Shown piece by piece: positions 35,830-47,611 of a stretch of 64,000 nt of DNA. The translations under genes were made by a program, and so were the position numbers. Below the pieces are notes generated by a model that was given only the letters and a program-made list of their open reading frames with translations, ran no database searches and was not told where the DNA came from. Position 1 is the first letter of the stretch, and every line of letters begins with the position of its first letter. The DNA comes from Hofstenia miamia (Eukaryota; Xenacoelomorpha; Acoela), in NCBI GenBank assembly GCA_004352715.1, contig SCFE01000111.1, positions 1,031,656 through 1,095,655 of the forward strand, read 5' to 3'.

Positions 35830-37813
35830 GTATTATTCTTTTTTGCTGACTCATTTCCCAATTCTGTTCACACACTCATACATTTTGTAATTGAAAACTT
35901 CATCAACGCTGGAAATATATAAAATTAATGCATTTGTGCAGCTAATTTGGAGTTCACTCTATTTGTCAATATATAGATAAAAAATAATTAAATTATAACC
36001 TTTGTGGTAGATAGGTATCTAAAATCATTGAATTTTATAGTCTATTCATAGCTACAAATTTATGACCCAATATTTCGCCCTGGCCAATTGTTATTAAATG
36101 AATGAATAGCCTTTGCTATCTGTTTTGAAGCAATTTTGAAATATTTTTAGCATATTTTGTTTTGTCAAGCTATGACCATTTGAAATAACAATTTAAAATT
36201 CAATTTGAATTATAATATATATTTTTAATTTACTTAAAACACAATTTTAGAGATTTAAATTGAAAATCAATAAATTGCACGTTGAAAAGCACTAATTTTT
36301 TAAGGACATTGTGAATTTAGCCGTGAAGGTTTTTATGAGGGCTGGATGTGTAGGGGATCACATTTTATGAATTGATGATCATACAATCATGAACCACAAC
36401 AGTTACTTCATTACACATATATTGAATAAAGTTAGTTTTTCTCATGTATTGTATATGATTTCTTCTATTTAAATTTGGACCTCGAACTAAATTTATTCTT
36501 CATTTCTAAATTGATATCAATTGAATATATTATTAAATTTATAAAAATGGTAACAATGGAATTTTAAAATTCTACACATACAACTATTTGCGTGAAATGA
36601 ATCAATATGCAAAGAGCGTAAGATATGAAAATTTTCAAGTAGATAATCAAAGTTTTTGAAATGTTCACTTTAGTTTTTAAAATAACTAAATTTGAAGGGC
36701 CATGAACTTTTAAGTGTATTCTATTTTTGGTTATTGGGACACCAAGGCTGTGTTAATTTTGCGAACCAAATCTGATTGGTTTTTACAATGATTAAAATGC
36801 AAATAGCTAAACTTGATTTTGTCATGGCAGCTTTGAAGTTTTTGAAAGGTAAATCACGCAAATCTTTTGGAGCATAACCAGTAAAACAAGGACATTTCTA
36901 TCTCTTATTCAAGTAAAAGTGTCGGAACAATAAACACATTCTTTAACATTTATTTTGCATGAAATATTTTAAAAATATTTTATGTCGAATAAAAGCAGAA
37001 AGCTGAATGTGCCAAAACAACTACATGATTCTCCATACAACCTTACTTACATTTGAAATATAGACATTAATGTAAATATTTTAATATGTCTCTCTTGCTT
37101 ATTATTTGCAGAAACAGTACAATGTGCTTACGATATTTCAGTATTCTAAGGTAAACATAATTTGGTGATGTAAACTTCCCTTAAGCACTACCCCAAGGCG
37201 TACCCTTTGTACACTACCAAGTACGAACAATTATATTATGACTTAAATTAAAATTATTTATTCCTTTGCTTATTAATTTATTCAGTATTTTTGGCACTAC
37301 TAGCCTACAATAAGGATCGATTCCGATAGTGTTTCTCTTCTAGCTACATTATTCCTCAGGCCATATGTTATTATATAACTTACATATAGCGTATATACCA
37401 ACAATAATCTTGAAATTTATGATAAATATATTTATTATTGTATGCTGTAAAAATTATTTTCATTTTTGACAATTGCAATATCAGCAATTTAAAAAAGCTT
37501 AAGTTATGTAATATATTGTCTCTTTTCCTATGTTTTAAGTGGAACTTTGCATATTTACCAAATGTGTTATCCCAATTTATTTGTTTTCATTTGCTTTAAT
37601 TCCATAACTTTTTACGTTTACCTACTGAATGATATTTAGACATATTTTTTTAAATGTTCATCCATTCTAATTGTTGTTGATGCTTGGTTAAGTAATCAAA
37701 ATCACTGGATGTTAAATGGTTTTGATATAATCTCATTTGTATCACAAGAAACACATAGAACTTTATATTGCAAAATTTAAATTCTATATTGTTGATTTTT
37801 GGTAATTTTTTAG
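35830..37813. other. AT-rich noncoding stretch
   Basis: No supported feature. Confidence 0.4.
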
Positions 37814-37944
37814 TTGTGTGTGTATACTTCAAAGGATGTTCAATACACGAACTTACACTAAAATATTTAAAAGCATGCTGTTTTTGGTTATTCGAAGTGC
37901 TAAGCTATTTTGAATTTGTAACTAGTATTACCCTAAATTTTCAG
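37814..37944 (+). CDS. Candidate internal exon, unknown protein
   Basis: A strong acceptor (GGTAATTTTTTAG, AG at 37812-37813) and a strong donor (TTTTCAG before GTAATG) enclose 131 bases. These are open after a two-base start phase and end at a codon boundary. The peptide contains VYFKGCSIHELTLKYLKACC and then FWLFEVLSYFEFV, a hydrophobic, possibly helical segment. I do not recognise it. Both splice signals fit better than chance, but no neighbouring exon has been tied to it. Confidence 0.42.
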
Positions 37945-38449
37945 GTAATGCCCAAAATTATTTTTAGTAATCTTAGTATAATTTTGGTGTAAAACTCCGC
38001 AACTAGTATGTGAAGGTAAGTCAATAAATTTTGAAATGATTTCAGAAAATACTTTCAACATGTCACTACTTTCTCGATTTTACCGAGTTATTATGAAAGC
38101 AATAGTTTGTAGGATTTCCTTAATTCATAGACTCTTAAATCAAATAAACAATAGGATTTATATTTCTACGCATTGTTTAAGCAGCATAAATTACTAATAA
38201 CGAATGGTAACTGTGAAATATATCTGATCACCATACAAAAATACAACTAGTTCAAACATAATCTAATCACGCGTAAGATCAAATGGGAAAATACATACAA
38301 TTACAACAATTTCTACTGTACATGTTGCGACATGACTTTCCATCTATCCATTCAAACTTTTTTTGAAGATTTTTATAGCACAGGTATATTGAAGAACAAA
38401 AAATTACATCTTTTCTATTATACAAATGACGATTATACTTTGACCGTAA

Positions 38450-38451
<2 letters not shown>

Positions 38452-38485
<34 letters not shown>
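38452..38485. repeat. (TA)n microsatellite
   Basis: TA run preceding ATT repeats of a LINE tail. Confidence 0.95.
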
Positions 38486-38489
<4 letters not shown>

Positions 38490-38555
38490 TTTATTATTAT
38501 TATTATTATTGTTATTATTATTATATACATTTAAGCAATAAATTTGCTTTGACTC

Positions 38556-38589
<34 letters not shown>

Positions 38590-38635
38590 TGTTATTTATT
38601 TACAGCACTAAATTTGCTTTGACTCTTAAGTAGCC
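38486..38635 (+). mobile_element. Two abutting LINE 3' tails with (TTA)n repeats
   Basis: AAGCAATAAATTTGCTTTGACTCTTATTATT (38534-38565, abbreviated here) is followed by a second, shorter AAATTTGCTTTGACTCTTA near 38612-38630. ATT repeats lie in front, between and behind. The word is the 3' end of the LINE family at 8250 and 46500. Only tails are present, so these are extreme 5' truncations or a locally duplicated tail. Confidence 0.7.
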
Positions 38636-38662
38636 TTTACTTGCTTATCATTTGCATAAACC

Positions 38663-38664
<2 letters not shown>

Positions 38665-38693
<29 letters not shown>
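38665..38693. repeat. (TA)n microsatellite
   Basis: Left boundary of the block that continues into the 796-N gap. Confidence 0.9.
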
Positions 38694-38719
38694 GTATAAT
38701 TTAAAAAATGATAATAGCA

Positions 38720-39515
38720 NNNNNNNNNNNNNNNNNNNNNNNNNNNNNNNNNNNNNNNNNNNNNNNNNNNNNNNNNNNNNNNNNNNNNNNNNNNNNNNNN
38801 NNNNNNNNNNNNNNNNNNNNNNNNNNNNNNNNNNNNNNNNNNNNNNNNNNNNNNNNNNNNNNNNNNNNNNNNNNNNNNNNNNNNNNNNNNNNNNNNNNNN
38901 NNNNNNNNNNNNNNNNNNNNNNNNNNNNNNNNNNNNNNNNNNNNNNNNNNNNNNNNNNNNNNNNNNNNNNNNNNNNNNNNNNNNNNNNNNNNNNNNNNNN
39001 NNNNNNNNNNNNNNNNNNNNNNNNNNNNNNNNNNNNNNNNNNNNNNNNNNNNNNNNNNNNNNNNNNNNNNNNNNNNNNNNNNNNNNNNNNNNNNNNNNNN
39101 NNNNNNNNNNNNNNNNNNNNNNNNNNNNNNNNNNNNNNNNNNNNNNNNNNNNNNNNNNNNNNNNNNNNNNNNNNNNNNNNNNNNNNNNNNNNNNNNNNNN
39201 NNNNNNNNNNNNNNNNNNNNNNNNNNNNNNNNNNNNNNNNNNNNNNNNNNNNNNNNNNNNNNNNNNNNNNNNNNNNNNNNNNNNNNNNNNNNNNNNNNNN
39301 NNNNNNNNNNNNNNNNNNNNNNNNNNNNNNNNNNNNNNNNNNNNNNNNNNNNNNNNNNNNNNNNNNNNNNNNNNNNNNNNNNNNNNNNNNNNNNNNNNNN
39401 NNNNNNNNNNNNNNNNNNNNNNNNNNNNNNNNNNNNNNNNNNNNNNNNNNNNNNNNNNNNNNNNNNNNNNNNNNNNNNNNNNNNNNNNNNNNNNNNNNNN
39501 NNNNNNNNNNNNNNN
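38720..39515. other. 796-N assembly gap, content predictable
   Basis: The 25 bases before the gap equal 22320-22344 and the 100 or so bases after it equal 23048-23150. The missing piece is therefore probably the same as, or a copy of, 22345-23047 (703 bp). Confidence 0.85.
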
Positions 39516-39613
39516 ATAAGTTTTTCTTCAAGGTCAAACAATAAAACTTGGTACTTATCCAAGGCTCTATGGCATAGCATGTATTTTATAATTCAACACA
39601 CTTAGGTTATCTT

Positions 39614-39617
<4 letters not shown>

Positions 39618-39652
<35 letters not shown>

Positions 39653-39665
39653 TTATTTATTTATT
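39618..39665. repeat. (TA)n followed by (TTTA)n microsatellite
   Basis: TA run to 39648, then ATTT units. Confidence 0.95.
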
Positions 39666-40450
39666 ATATGCATTTGTATACATACAAAAAATTGTCGTGC
39701 AGCTGAAGGTCTCTCATAGATGCATGGTTTGAGTTTAAATTCGCAATAAGCCCTGTGATGGACTGCACTAACTATATAATAAAGAGCTGTTGACTTTCTA
39801 GGAGACTAGTATATTCAAATCTCGTTCTGAGAGGTCTTTCAAGAATATATTGGTAATTTTTTGAAAAAATAAATAGATGTAGGTATATACAAGTACAACA
39901 AAAAGTTTTAAGGCAGGGGAAATTTGCTTCAGTAATAATAAAACGCTGTCATCAAAAGAATATTAATTTACATAATTGTAATTTACAGAAAAAAATATAG
40001 TTGTTAGATACTAATCATCATCAGTTCACAAATATTTGATTATAATTATAATTACTATTTCCAAAAAAACAGAATATAACTAAACAAGAACTTGCATGTG
40101 CCGTATTTCTATTATTCCATCAAAATCTTATCCAATTAGAATCTCGTAAAGGTATTCATTCCAGTAATATTTCATTAAATCATTGCGCATTGGTATAAAT
40201 TCGCTGATTTGATGTTGATGATACAGCCATGCCTTACTCTCAATTATCAGTTACTGTTTGAGAACAGATTATTGCCACACAAACAAACAAATCTCATTTC
40301 CAAATTCCTAGAGATCTGGGCTTACCTAACAATACCGTTTTTGAGATAGAGAAACAGGATCCACAGCTCCATATCCACGCTCTGGCACTTCTGCTCGAAC
40401 TATCCAAAATCAACTTACCTTTATTTTATTTATTGAACCAGGAATGAAGC
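39666..40450. other. AT-rich noncoding stretch
   Basis: Nothing supported. Confidence 0.4.
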
Positions 40451-40580
40451 ATATATATATATATATATATATANNNNNNNNNNNNNNNNNNNNNNNNNNN
40501 NNNNNNNNNNNNNNNNNNNNNNNNNNNNNNNNNNNNNNNNNNNNNNNNNNNNNNNNNNNNNNNNNNNNNNNNNNNATGAA

Positions 40581-40612
<32 letters not shown>
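40451..40612. repeat. (TA)n tract split by a 102-N gap
   Basis: The same ATGAAGC(AT)n word stands on both sides of N 40474-40575. The gap edges are likely the same locus represented twice. Confidence 0.85.
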
Positions 40613-40614
<2 letters not shown>

Positions 40615-40972
40615 CTACATCCAATATATCAATTTTGTTACAAATTTAAAAGCACTCGTTCGTACCATTAACAAAAGCCATGTATCATCCTTACCTCATT
40701 TGTTATGTAATTACTTTCACAGCAATTCATCTTGTTAGTTTGATAATTATTTGTAACGGTTTCCCAGCAAAAAAATTACCGCTTACATTTAAATTATGTA
40801 TAAATCCCACTTTCATTCAACTATGATAAAATATTTCTCAAGATTGTTAAATTCAACAAATTAATTTATTTGAGTTCAAACAAGATAGTCTCTATTTTTA
40901 CATATTTATGCATGTATGTAAGTAGAATGAAGATTTCCCATTTCTGACTTGTCACTCTCTCTTATCATTTCA

Positions 40973-41016
40973 ATATATATATATATATATATATATAGTA
41001 AATATATATATATATA
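40973..41016. repeat. (TA)n microsatellite interrupted by GTAA
   Basis: TA runs separated by AGTAA. Confidence 0.95.
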
Positions 41017-43816
41017 GTAAATACTATAAAATTTGAAATGTAGAGGCTAGATATTTTGTGTATTATTTGTCGTCAATTTCAACAAGCAATTAGAATTATT
41101 TCTGAAATCCTTTCAGCAATTTATGTGATATCATCGACCGTCAGATATAAGTATAAAAAGATAAATTGCCTTCTCCGTTTTCCCAGAGCTAAATTATTTA
41201 ATTTATAACACGTATTAAGGATTATGTCTCAAATTCTACGCCAACGAGAATACATTTCTGCGTTTATTTACATAAAAAGAAATTGAAATCTTTCCACGAA
41301 GATGGAAATTCAAAATAATTATTTTACACTAGTGATTAATAGTACACTTTGTACAAATCTACGAAATATATATAATTAATTCAAGAAAAGAATTATACAT
41401 TTATTGTGTTATCTTGTCGTCTTGCAGGCATTAACTTACTTTCATCCGCAAACACAAGGAATTAACATTTCGATAGGAAGTGTGCGTGGAATTTAGCTTG
41501 CATATGTAATTTTATAATGTAATAATGAAAATAGAACATGTCGCAAATAGTCTAAAGACATCTCTAAATGATGTTTTATATGGCTTTAGCAGGACGAAAC
41601 GATCTCATTTCAAAATTCTAATTGAGGTTTTTGAGCATAAACGTTAGAATTTTTTTAAGATATATGCATAATGCGCTCTAATTTATAATTTGCCACAATA
41701 AGGAATACAATAGCTCAATGAAAATACAAAGTTATATTCAAAATTTCAGCCCAAAAAACTTCTACTTTTACATATCAAAAATATTTTTACTTGTTGCTGC
41801 TCATATTTAACGATAAATTATATTCCCTTTTCCGAGCATACTGTATGTGCTTGTGGAAAAAGAGTCTTCGCGAATTATCTGGTAAAAATTAAAACGAGAA
41901 AGTTTAAGAGCTTTATTGAATTTTAAGAAATTTACAATGCAAATTTGTTTAGTCAAGTCGAAGTGTTGGACGTGATATCATACAATGAATTGACCTAGGC
42001 CAAATAATTACTGAAGAGCACGCATGTAGAATTCAATGACCTGGAGTATATTTTTCTTTCATTGAATAGTGTGTGGAAGAGTTAAGATTCGGGAGTAAAA
42101 CTCGTCTTAGTTTTTTCAGTTTGATTTCTCAATGTCTAGTCGGCGATAGCGGGAGGAATTTTATTAGTAGGAAACTATTGTCGTGAGATGATTATTTTTA
42201 TTATCAGTTTGAATTGTTTTTGAAACAATGGAAGCTGAATAAACAATAAACCAATGGATTATATAACACGTAGTCGTGGACTGTTCGCCATTAAATTATT
42301 TTTTTTCTAAAATGAGTGAAAATGTACGACTCTGTTAATATCATATAAAAGTTTCATTAAATTATATTCACAGCATGATTTTTGCAAACATTGAACTGTC
42401 AATCGTTTCTCAGTGAAACAGCTTGTCCTATGTTTGTATTTGTTTTTCGTATTAATAATGACCAAAAGAGACATTATTTCAACTTCATTATTAGAATCAA
42501 ATACTTTTTGCCTGCTCATGTATCTAAACTTCAAAGGTATTTAGTCATGTGTGGTAAATACCAACGCAAACCCAAAAACTGTTACTTTTCCATTAGCTTA
42601 AATTATTGTATGATTTCAATTCACTTCTTATATTGTTATAAGCCTACGATTTCCGTTTATGGCTTTGATGAGTACTGTCAATGGATAGAAAATGAGAGTA
42701 GTTGAAAAAAGTAGAAATTACTCAAGAATATCACTTTGGAGAGCGTAGGCAGTTGAAACGGCAACTGTGGTTTAGGTATTAATTGTCCCAGAAAATGACA
42801 TATGTTGGAGTGGCGATGAAGTAATTGGTTACGTGTATAAAATAGAAGATCAATAACATGCATTCAAAAGGAACTATGATTAAAATGCCATTGCTGCAAA
42901 TATCACTAAGTGCCCTTTTTAAATGAGAAAAGGCATTCTGATTGTCAATGTGCATTGAGATGATTCGAGAATTAATGGTATCCCTAGTAATTTTGTTGAT
43001 ATTTACCCATTTCGCGAATCATGCTAGGAAGATATGTGACAAGATTAGCGAACGCTAGAAATGAGCAGATTTCTCTGTATTTGGTAAATACTCAGATTTT
43101 AAGAAACTCATTTTGTTGGCGAAAAATTTGACTTGCTAAAAATTCGATGGTTGCTTATTCCCAGTGCTTTGGCCAAAATGCATTTATAGATTATAACTAG
43201 CCTTTTGCTACTTTCGAATCAATTCCAAACAACAATATTGAGGTTAAGAGCGAAATTGTGTAGATTTTATGTAAATCAACTGAAAAGTAGACCCTGCCAA
43301 ATTGCCTAGCACAAAATATTCATTATACTGTACTAAATTTTCTATTCTGCAACTAATATACATGTAAGGTTTGCTATCATTGTATGTCTGAAAACCATCG
43401 GAGAATTGCGTTTTCATAAAATTTCAATATTATTGGTTGGATATGGATTCAGAAGTGTTTTATGCTTTATGATATTCATTACTCGTCTCTACGAAAGAAA
43501 GTGTTGTCTTTTTGCAAGATCACTAGTAGAAGTTGGAATCTATCCCAAAAACACTAGATTATAATTCAAAATTATATCACACATACGAAGTAACCATCAC
43601 GCTTTATTGCATGTTTTAAGTGATTGAAATCAGTATACCTTGCCACCCAACGGCACAGATCTCGTCTTTGTTTTCCAAAGATCTTTACAGCAACATCACG
43701 TTTACAGTATTCAAGTGTCAAGCAAGTAATATTTGTCAAAAAAATGAGTATAATTCAATATTATTTAAAAAACTTAAGAAACTACCCAATCAAAATAATA
43801 TTCAATATATATTCAA
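41017..43816. other. AT-rich stretch, nothing firmly assignable
   Basis: A 107-codon plus-strand frame at 42382-42705 exists, but one or two of that length are expected by chance at this composition. It shows no known motif. Confidence 0.4.
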
Positions 43817-43824
43817 AATATATG

Positions 43825-44200
43825 CAGGCCCGTAGCCATGGGGCGCAGACAACCCCTCAAAAACAACAAAGCTGAGAGCAAAATCAGCATGTAAACATAA
43901 AATTTGTTAATTAAATTGTTGCAACATTGCTCCTAATAATGCAATGCCAAGGTCAATTTTGTCTATATTTTCAAAAAATTCTCGCTGGGCTTCACTCCGC
44001 TTTTGGTCATTTACTTGAGCACTATACTAGATGATCTCACAAGTCAGAATATCCCCATGCGCCCATTGATGCAACAAAAATAAAATGGTGTACAGACTTG
44101 GAAAAATTTTATTTTACATTATAAAGAAATTCCAAATTCGCAATAACCCCTCCTTAATGCGCATCTACCCCCCGTAGGTGATTATCCTGGCTACGGCCTG
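43825..44200. mobile_element. 376-bp MITE with 8-bp target duplication (P- or hAT-type)
   Basis: The left end reads CAGGCCCGTAGCCATGG and the right end, inverted, CAGGCCGTAGCCAGGAT. These are terminal inverted repeats of about 15 bp with a one-base indel. The flanks are a perfect 8-bp direct repeat, AATATATG, at 43817-43824 and 44201-44208. The interior has no long open frame and includes C/G-rich words near both ends. Eight-bp duplications are made by hAT and P-superfamily transposases, so this is a nonautonomous derivative of one of those. A related diverged fragment lies near 17940-18065. Confidence 0.88.
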
Positions 44201-44426
44201 AATATATGTTAAATATGAAAAAATATTTTCATAATCTACCTTGCAATATAGATAAAACACGAAAAGTCTTTGCATATCAATCGATCAAAATTGATTTCTA
44301 TCTTTGTTAATATACTACCAATTATTCTAGCCTTCAAACATTCAAATTTTGTTAAAATGATGCTTGATATAAAACGACAGCTTTTTTCAATTAGCGTCTT
44401 ATTATGGGCAAACAGTCATCTACAAA

Positions 44427-44449
44427 ATATATATATATATATATATATA
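44427..44449. repeat. (TA)n microsatellite
   Basis: TA run. Confidence 0.9.
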
Positions 44450-45532
44450 ATATACTGTAAACATGTAAGTGCATGTGTCTTATTTCAAAGTGTTAAGCGT
44501 AAGCGGAGTATTGCACTACAATGTATGCTTTCAATGTATACGCTATGCATTCCGTTACTCCATGTTTAACTTGTTTGACATTGACTAAAAGTTTGAACAA
44601 AATACTGATGCACCGACTTATGATAAGGTGATTTCCAAAAGAGAGGAAGACTTCTGAGAAATGTTTTTGGTTTGGCTAGTACTCTGGTCTTTGAAATAAG
44701 TGCATTGTAAACCTCTGACAATCTCTAAAGCATTCTGTCACTGAATGAATAGTTATTGAGCAATTAATTTTTTTAAGCGAATTACTGTTTCGTTAAATTT
44801 AGCATCTTTGAGTCTAAAATAATTACTTTTCTGTTCACTCAAGTACAAAGCAACGGGGATCGTCCATTGTCCTCCAAAAACGACTACTATAGACTGATAA
44901 ATCCTTTTAATGGTTTTCTTTAATTTGTTCAAAGTTTTCAAATTGATACCAATTCATTTAGGAGATAAATAAGAGTTTTTCATAATTCCATATTATTTCA
45001 AAATAATTCTTTAAAAATTGACATTTTCATTAACATTATCATTAATCATATTGTGAGTATGTTGTGAGTGCTGTTAACATTCTTTTACTTGTTTTATTAT
45101 TATTATGGTATNTTCTTTGGTATCCATTGGAGGAGGCATGCCCCATTGTACATTTTTACGGAAAAATATTAAATTTCTCAAATTAATTAATTATACATTT
45201 TCAAGGAAGCCTCTCAAATATTTGAAGAGTATAATTTGAAATAAAACTTGTTTTTCGTTTTAACACAAACGTCTATTTTTTTAAAATAAATTTGTACAAG
45301 CAGTAAATATAATAAAGTAACCATAAAATTACTCAATTGGTGAATTTGCCGGATGAATAAGAATTTTTAAGGAAAAAATTTTATACTAGTGTCAGACACA
45401 TTTTCGATTTGAAGGAATTATTACTGTTGGAATACTCCGTTTACTTTGGTTTTTTCACCTTAGGTTACGTGTTGTACATTCAAAATGAAATATCAAGGGA
45501 AGGCAATAACTTATGAGTATATATATGTATGA

Positions 45533-45564
<32 letters not shown>

Positions 45565-45810
45565 TGTATATGTAGGTCTGGATCCAGTAATAAGATCTGG
45601 GGGTTTCATCCTCCATCCAATTTTTTCTGAAAAATTCAAACTTTAAATATTAAAATATTATTCCAAATTCAATTTTTTTTATATTTCTGATTGCTTCACA
45701 GTATAAATTCAGTACTCTATTATTATCATGATTCATGAGAATTGTCACATGGATCTCATATTTAAATTTCTACAGATAGGTATATAGTAAAAGTTATTAA
45801 AACTATTAAA
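44450..45810. other. AT-rich stretch with mixed TA repeats and a single N at 45112
   Basis: TA/TG mixed repeats lie at 45515-45570. After them the word GGTCTGGATCCAGTAATAAG, followed by GGGGGTTTCATCC, resembles a DNA-transposon end, but no partner was found. Confidence 0.35.
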
Positions 45811-45908
45811 ATGAAAACACCATAAATTGGTGAGCAAATTTTTACTATAACTATAAGAAAGGAAAATTTATATAACTCCAACATTTTTAGATTCATAGTG
45901 CATGAAAA
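45811..45908. repeat. Diverged dispersed repeat (partner 62315-62422)
   Basis: The words CATAAATTG, ACTATAAGAAAGGAAA and TTCATAGTGCATGAA occur in the same order at 62.3 kb, with substitutions and indels. Class unknown. Confidence 0.6.
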
Positions 45909-46026
45909 TATTTTTGTTTTCCTTAGCTGAGGTGATTGTAAAATAAAAATTAAAGGACTTCTAATAATGATAATATTTCTAAGCAATTTAAACCGATCTA
46001 TTTAACTGCGATAGATGTTTCAAATA

Positions 46027-46028
<2 letters not shown>

Positions 46029-46072
<44 letters not shown>
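46029..46072. repeat. (TA)n microsatellite
   Basis: TA run just before a LINE 3' fragment. Confidence 0.95.
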
Positions 46073-46078
<6 letters not shown>

Positions 46079-46079
46079 A

Positions 46080-46560
46080 ATTCTTATTTTTAATTTTAAT
46101 ACTAAAAGCCGCTATTTATTATCAAAAACAATTAATTAGACCTAAGCATGATCATGTTAGTGAATACAGACGAAAGTATAATGTATCCTCGCTATATCAA
46201 GTACAATTCCATGAAGCTTCAATTTTATTTAAGCATAAATATGGTCGAGAATCACTGTCTTTTCTTGATAATTATTTAAAAGTAAATACACGATCACATA
46301 AATTCATTTGCAGTAGTATTTCCTATCCTAGTTTTCATCGAACAACCACTAATATATGGAATGAATTAGGAAATGAGATAAGAATAGAAAAAAATTTAGA
46401 AAAAAATTAAAAATTGTACTTTTACATCGACAAAATGCAATCGGAGACACAAACATGCTAAACACATTTACTGATTTTTGTATTTAGTTTGTAGCAAATA
46501 TATTGCTCTGACTCTTATAATTATTATTATTATTATCATTATTATTATTATTATTAAAAT
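46080..46560 (+). mobile_element. LINE 3' fragment, same family as 8250-10010
   Basis: Forward translation from 46134 reads RPKHDHVSEYRRKYN, then HKYGRESLSFLDNYLKVNTR and IWNELGNEIRIEKN. It corresponds position by position to the C-terminal domain of the minus-strand LINE at 8395-8780. One frameshift near 46408 separates it from the last 26 or so residues, which end at the TAG at 46485-46487. The 3' untranslated region includes GCAAATATATTGCTCTGACTCTTA, and the copy finishes in (ATT)n repeats. It is 5'-truncated next to a (TA)n tract. Confidence 0.8.
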
Positions 46561-46689
46561 ATATATACATTAGGGGACGGTAATACACTTCATACATTCG
46601 AAACATACATCCAACATTAAGCACCTACACAAACATTCACACAAACATTGACTATATTATTATATATTGTACATATTAATTTGTAGTTA

Positions 46690-46797
46690 TTTATTTGTTT
46701 ATATTTTATTTTTCTTTTGTCATGTGTTAGTTTGCAGAATTTTGTATACATTGAGCAATAAATTTGCTTTTACTTTTATTATTATTATTATTATTTT
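46690..46797 (+). mobile_element. LINE 3' tail ending in (ATT)n
   Basis: A short piece ends GAGCAATAAATTTGCTTTTAC followed by TTTTATTATTATT, the family's 3' end. Its ATT tail passes directly into the 3' end of the next, oppositely oriented element at 46798. Confidence 0.7.
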
Positions 46798-47597
46798 TTA
46801 CTTCGCACAGCTTCATGCTGGTATTCCTCTCAGTTCAGGAAACTCAATAGTTCACAGGGAGTCTGAGAGCTTTCCTCAGGACTCTTGCTGTACCAAACAA
46901 TGCTGCATTCTTTGCTACAGCTCCTCCCCACTTTGGTACTGCCAACTTTATTGACCTTTGCTGTCTCTACTGCTAGCTTGCATTTCTTAACTCCTCTTGG
47001 AACTGGCAACCTAGTTCTCTCACATATTTCTTAAATCATCTTTTCCTTGATTGCTGCTTCAGTTTCTGCGTCCACTGGTTCTGCAGCTTCCGCCCCTTCT
47101 GCCTCAACATCCATCACTTCATCTTCTCTTTGCTTATACTGTTCAACTCTCTTTTTCCCTTTACTCTCATCCAAATGTAACTTTCGCACTTGTCCTGCAA
47201 GCCTCTGCTCTGTAACTTCTAATCCTGTTTCTGCCTTCCTCCATTCTTCCAACATTCTCTTCCTGTAACCCCTCTCATCTGGCCTGCTTCTTCTGTAACA
47301 CTCCAATGCTGTTCTGTTCTGCTCATCTGTCCATTTGTGCCGTTGTNGGAGATTCTTAGCACCCTCTGACCATTGAAGGCCTGCCGGGGACTGAGGGCCT
47401 TTGCTATTTCATGACTCGTCATCAGTTATTAGTAATGTGTTTGATTTTGGACTCACATTGTCCTAGGAAGTTGCCAACCAAGGCTTTAGAGTGCTTCCTA
47501 CCCTGTGAGCTAAGTCATCCAGTTTTGTAACCACGATCACAGTTGCTTATCCTCAGCTTACCAATCTGCGTCTTTACCAACTGGGCTCCCTGCCCAC
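46798..47597 (-). mobile_element. Internally deleted R2/R4-like non-LTR element
   Basis: Read on the minus strand it holds a 5' leader (about 47597-47350), a Myb-type N-terminal coding part (47347-46948), then an abrupt join near 46946 to the last 145 bp of the family's 3' end. The 3' end is shared with 47612-47768 at high identity and finishes in ATT/AAT repeats. Zinc motif, reverse transcriptase and endonuclease are absent. The coding frame crosses the join out of phase with the C-terminal protein. It thus keeps both ends and lacks the middle, like the short internally deleted elements reported for R2. ATT repeats flank both sides. Confidence 0.75.
46948..47344 (-). pseudogene. Myb-like N-terminal part of an R2/R4-like ORF
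   Basis: The minus-strand frame reads KWTDEQNRTALECYRRSRP, then ERGYRKRMLEEW. These are the spaced tryptophans and the R-G-Y-x-x-R-M signature of the Myb-like DNA-binding region at the N-terminus of R2-clade proteins, which helps choose the target site. It continues with a charged Glu/Lys-rich linker. The in-frame TTG at 47306 is an ordinary leucine; the true start is upstream, beyond the N at 47347. After KEKMI a TAA stop at about 47031 interrupts, then the same frame goes on with RTRLPVPRGVKKCKLAVE to the deletion join. Confidence 0.75.
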
Positions 47598-47611
47598 ATT
47601 ATTATTATTAT

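Noticed and set aside
42382-42705. 107-codon plus-strand frame
   Set aside because: One or two such frames are expected by chance at this base composition; no motif or convincing splice pattern.
47400-47440. Hammerhead-like CTGATGA...GAAA in the leader of the internally deleted element
   Set aside because: The bases between cannot form a proper stem II after CTGATGA, and no partner stems were found.
47540-47600. tRNA-like A-box (GAGCCCAGTTGG) suggesting a SINE
   Set aside because: No acceptable B-box follows at the right distance, and the sequence continues into the Myb-type ORF, so it is the element's own leader.
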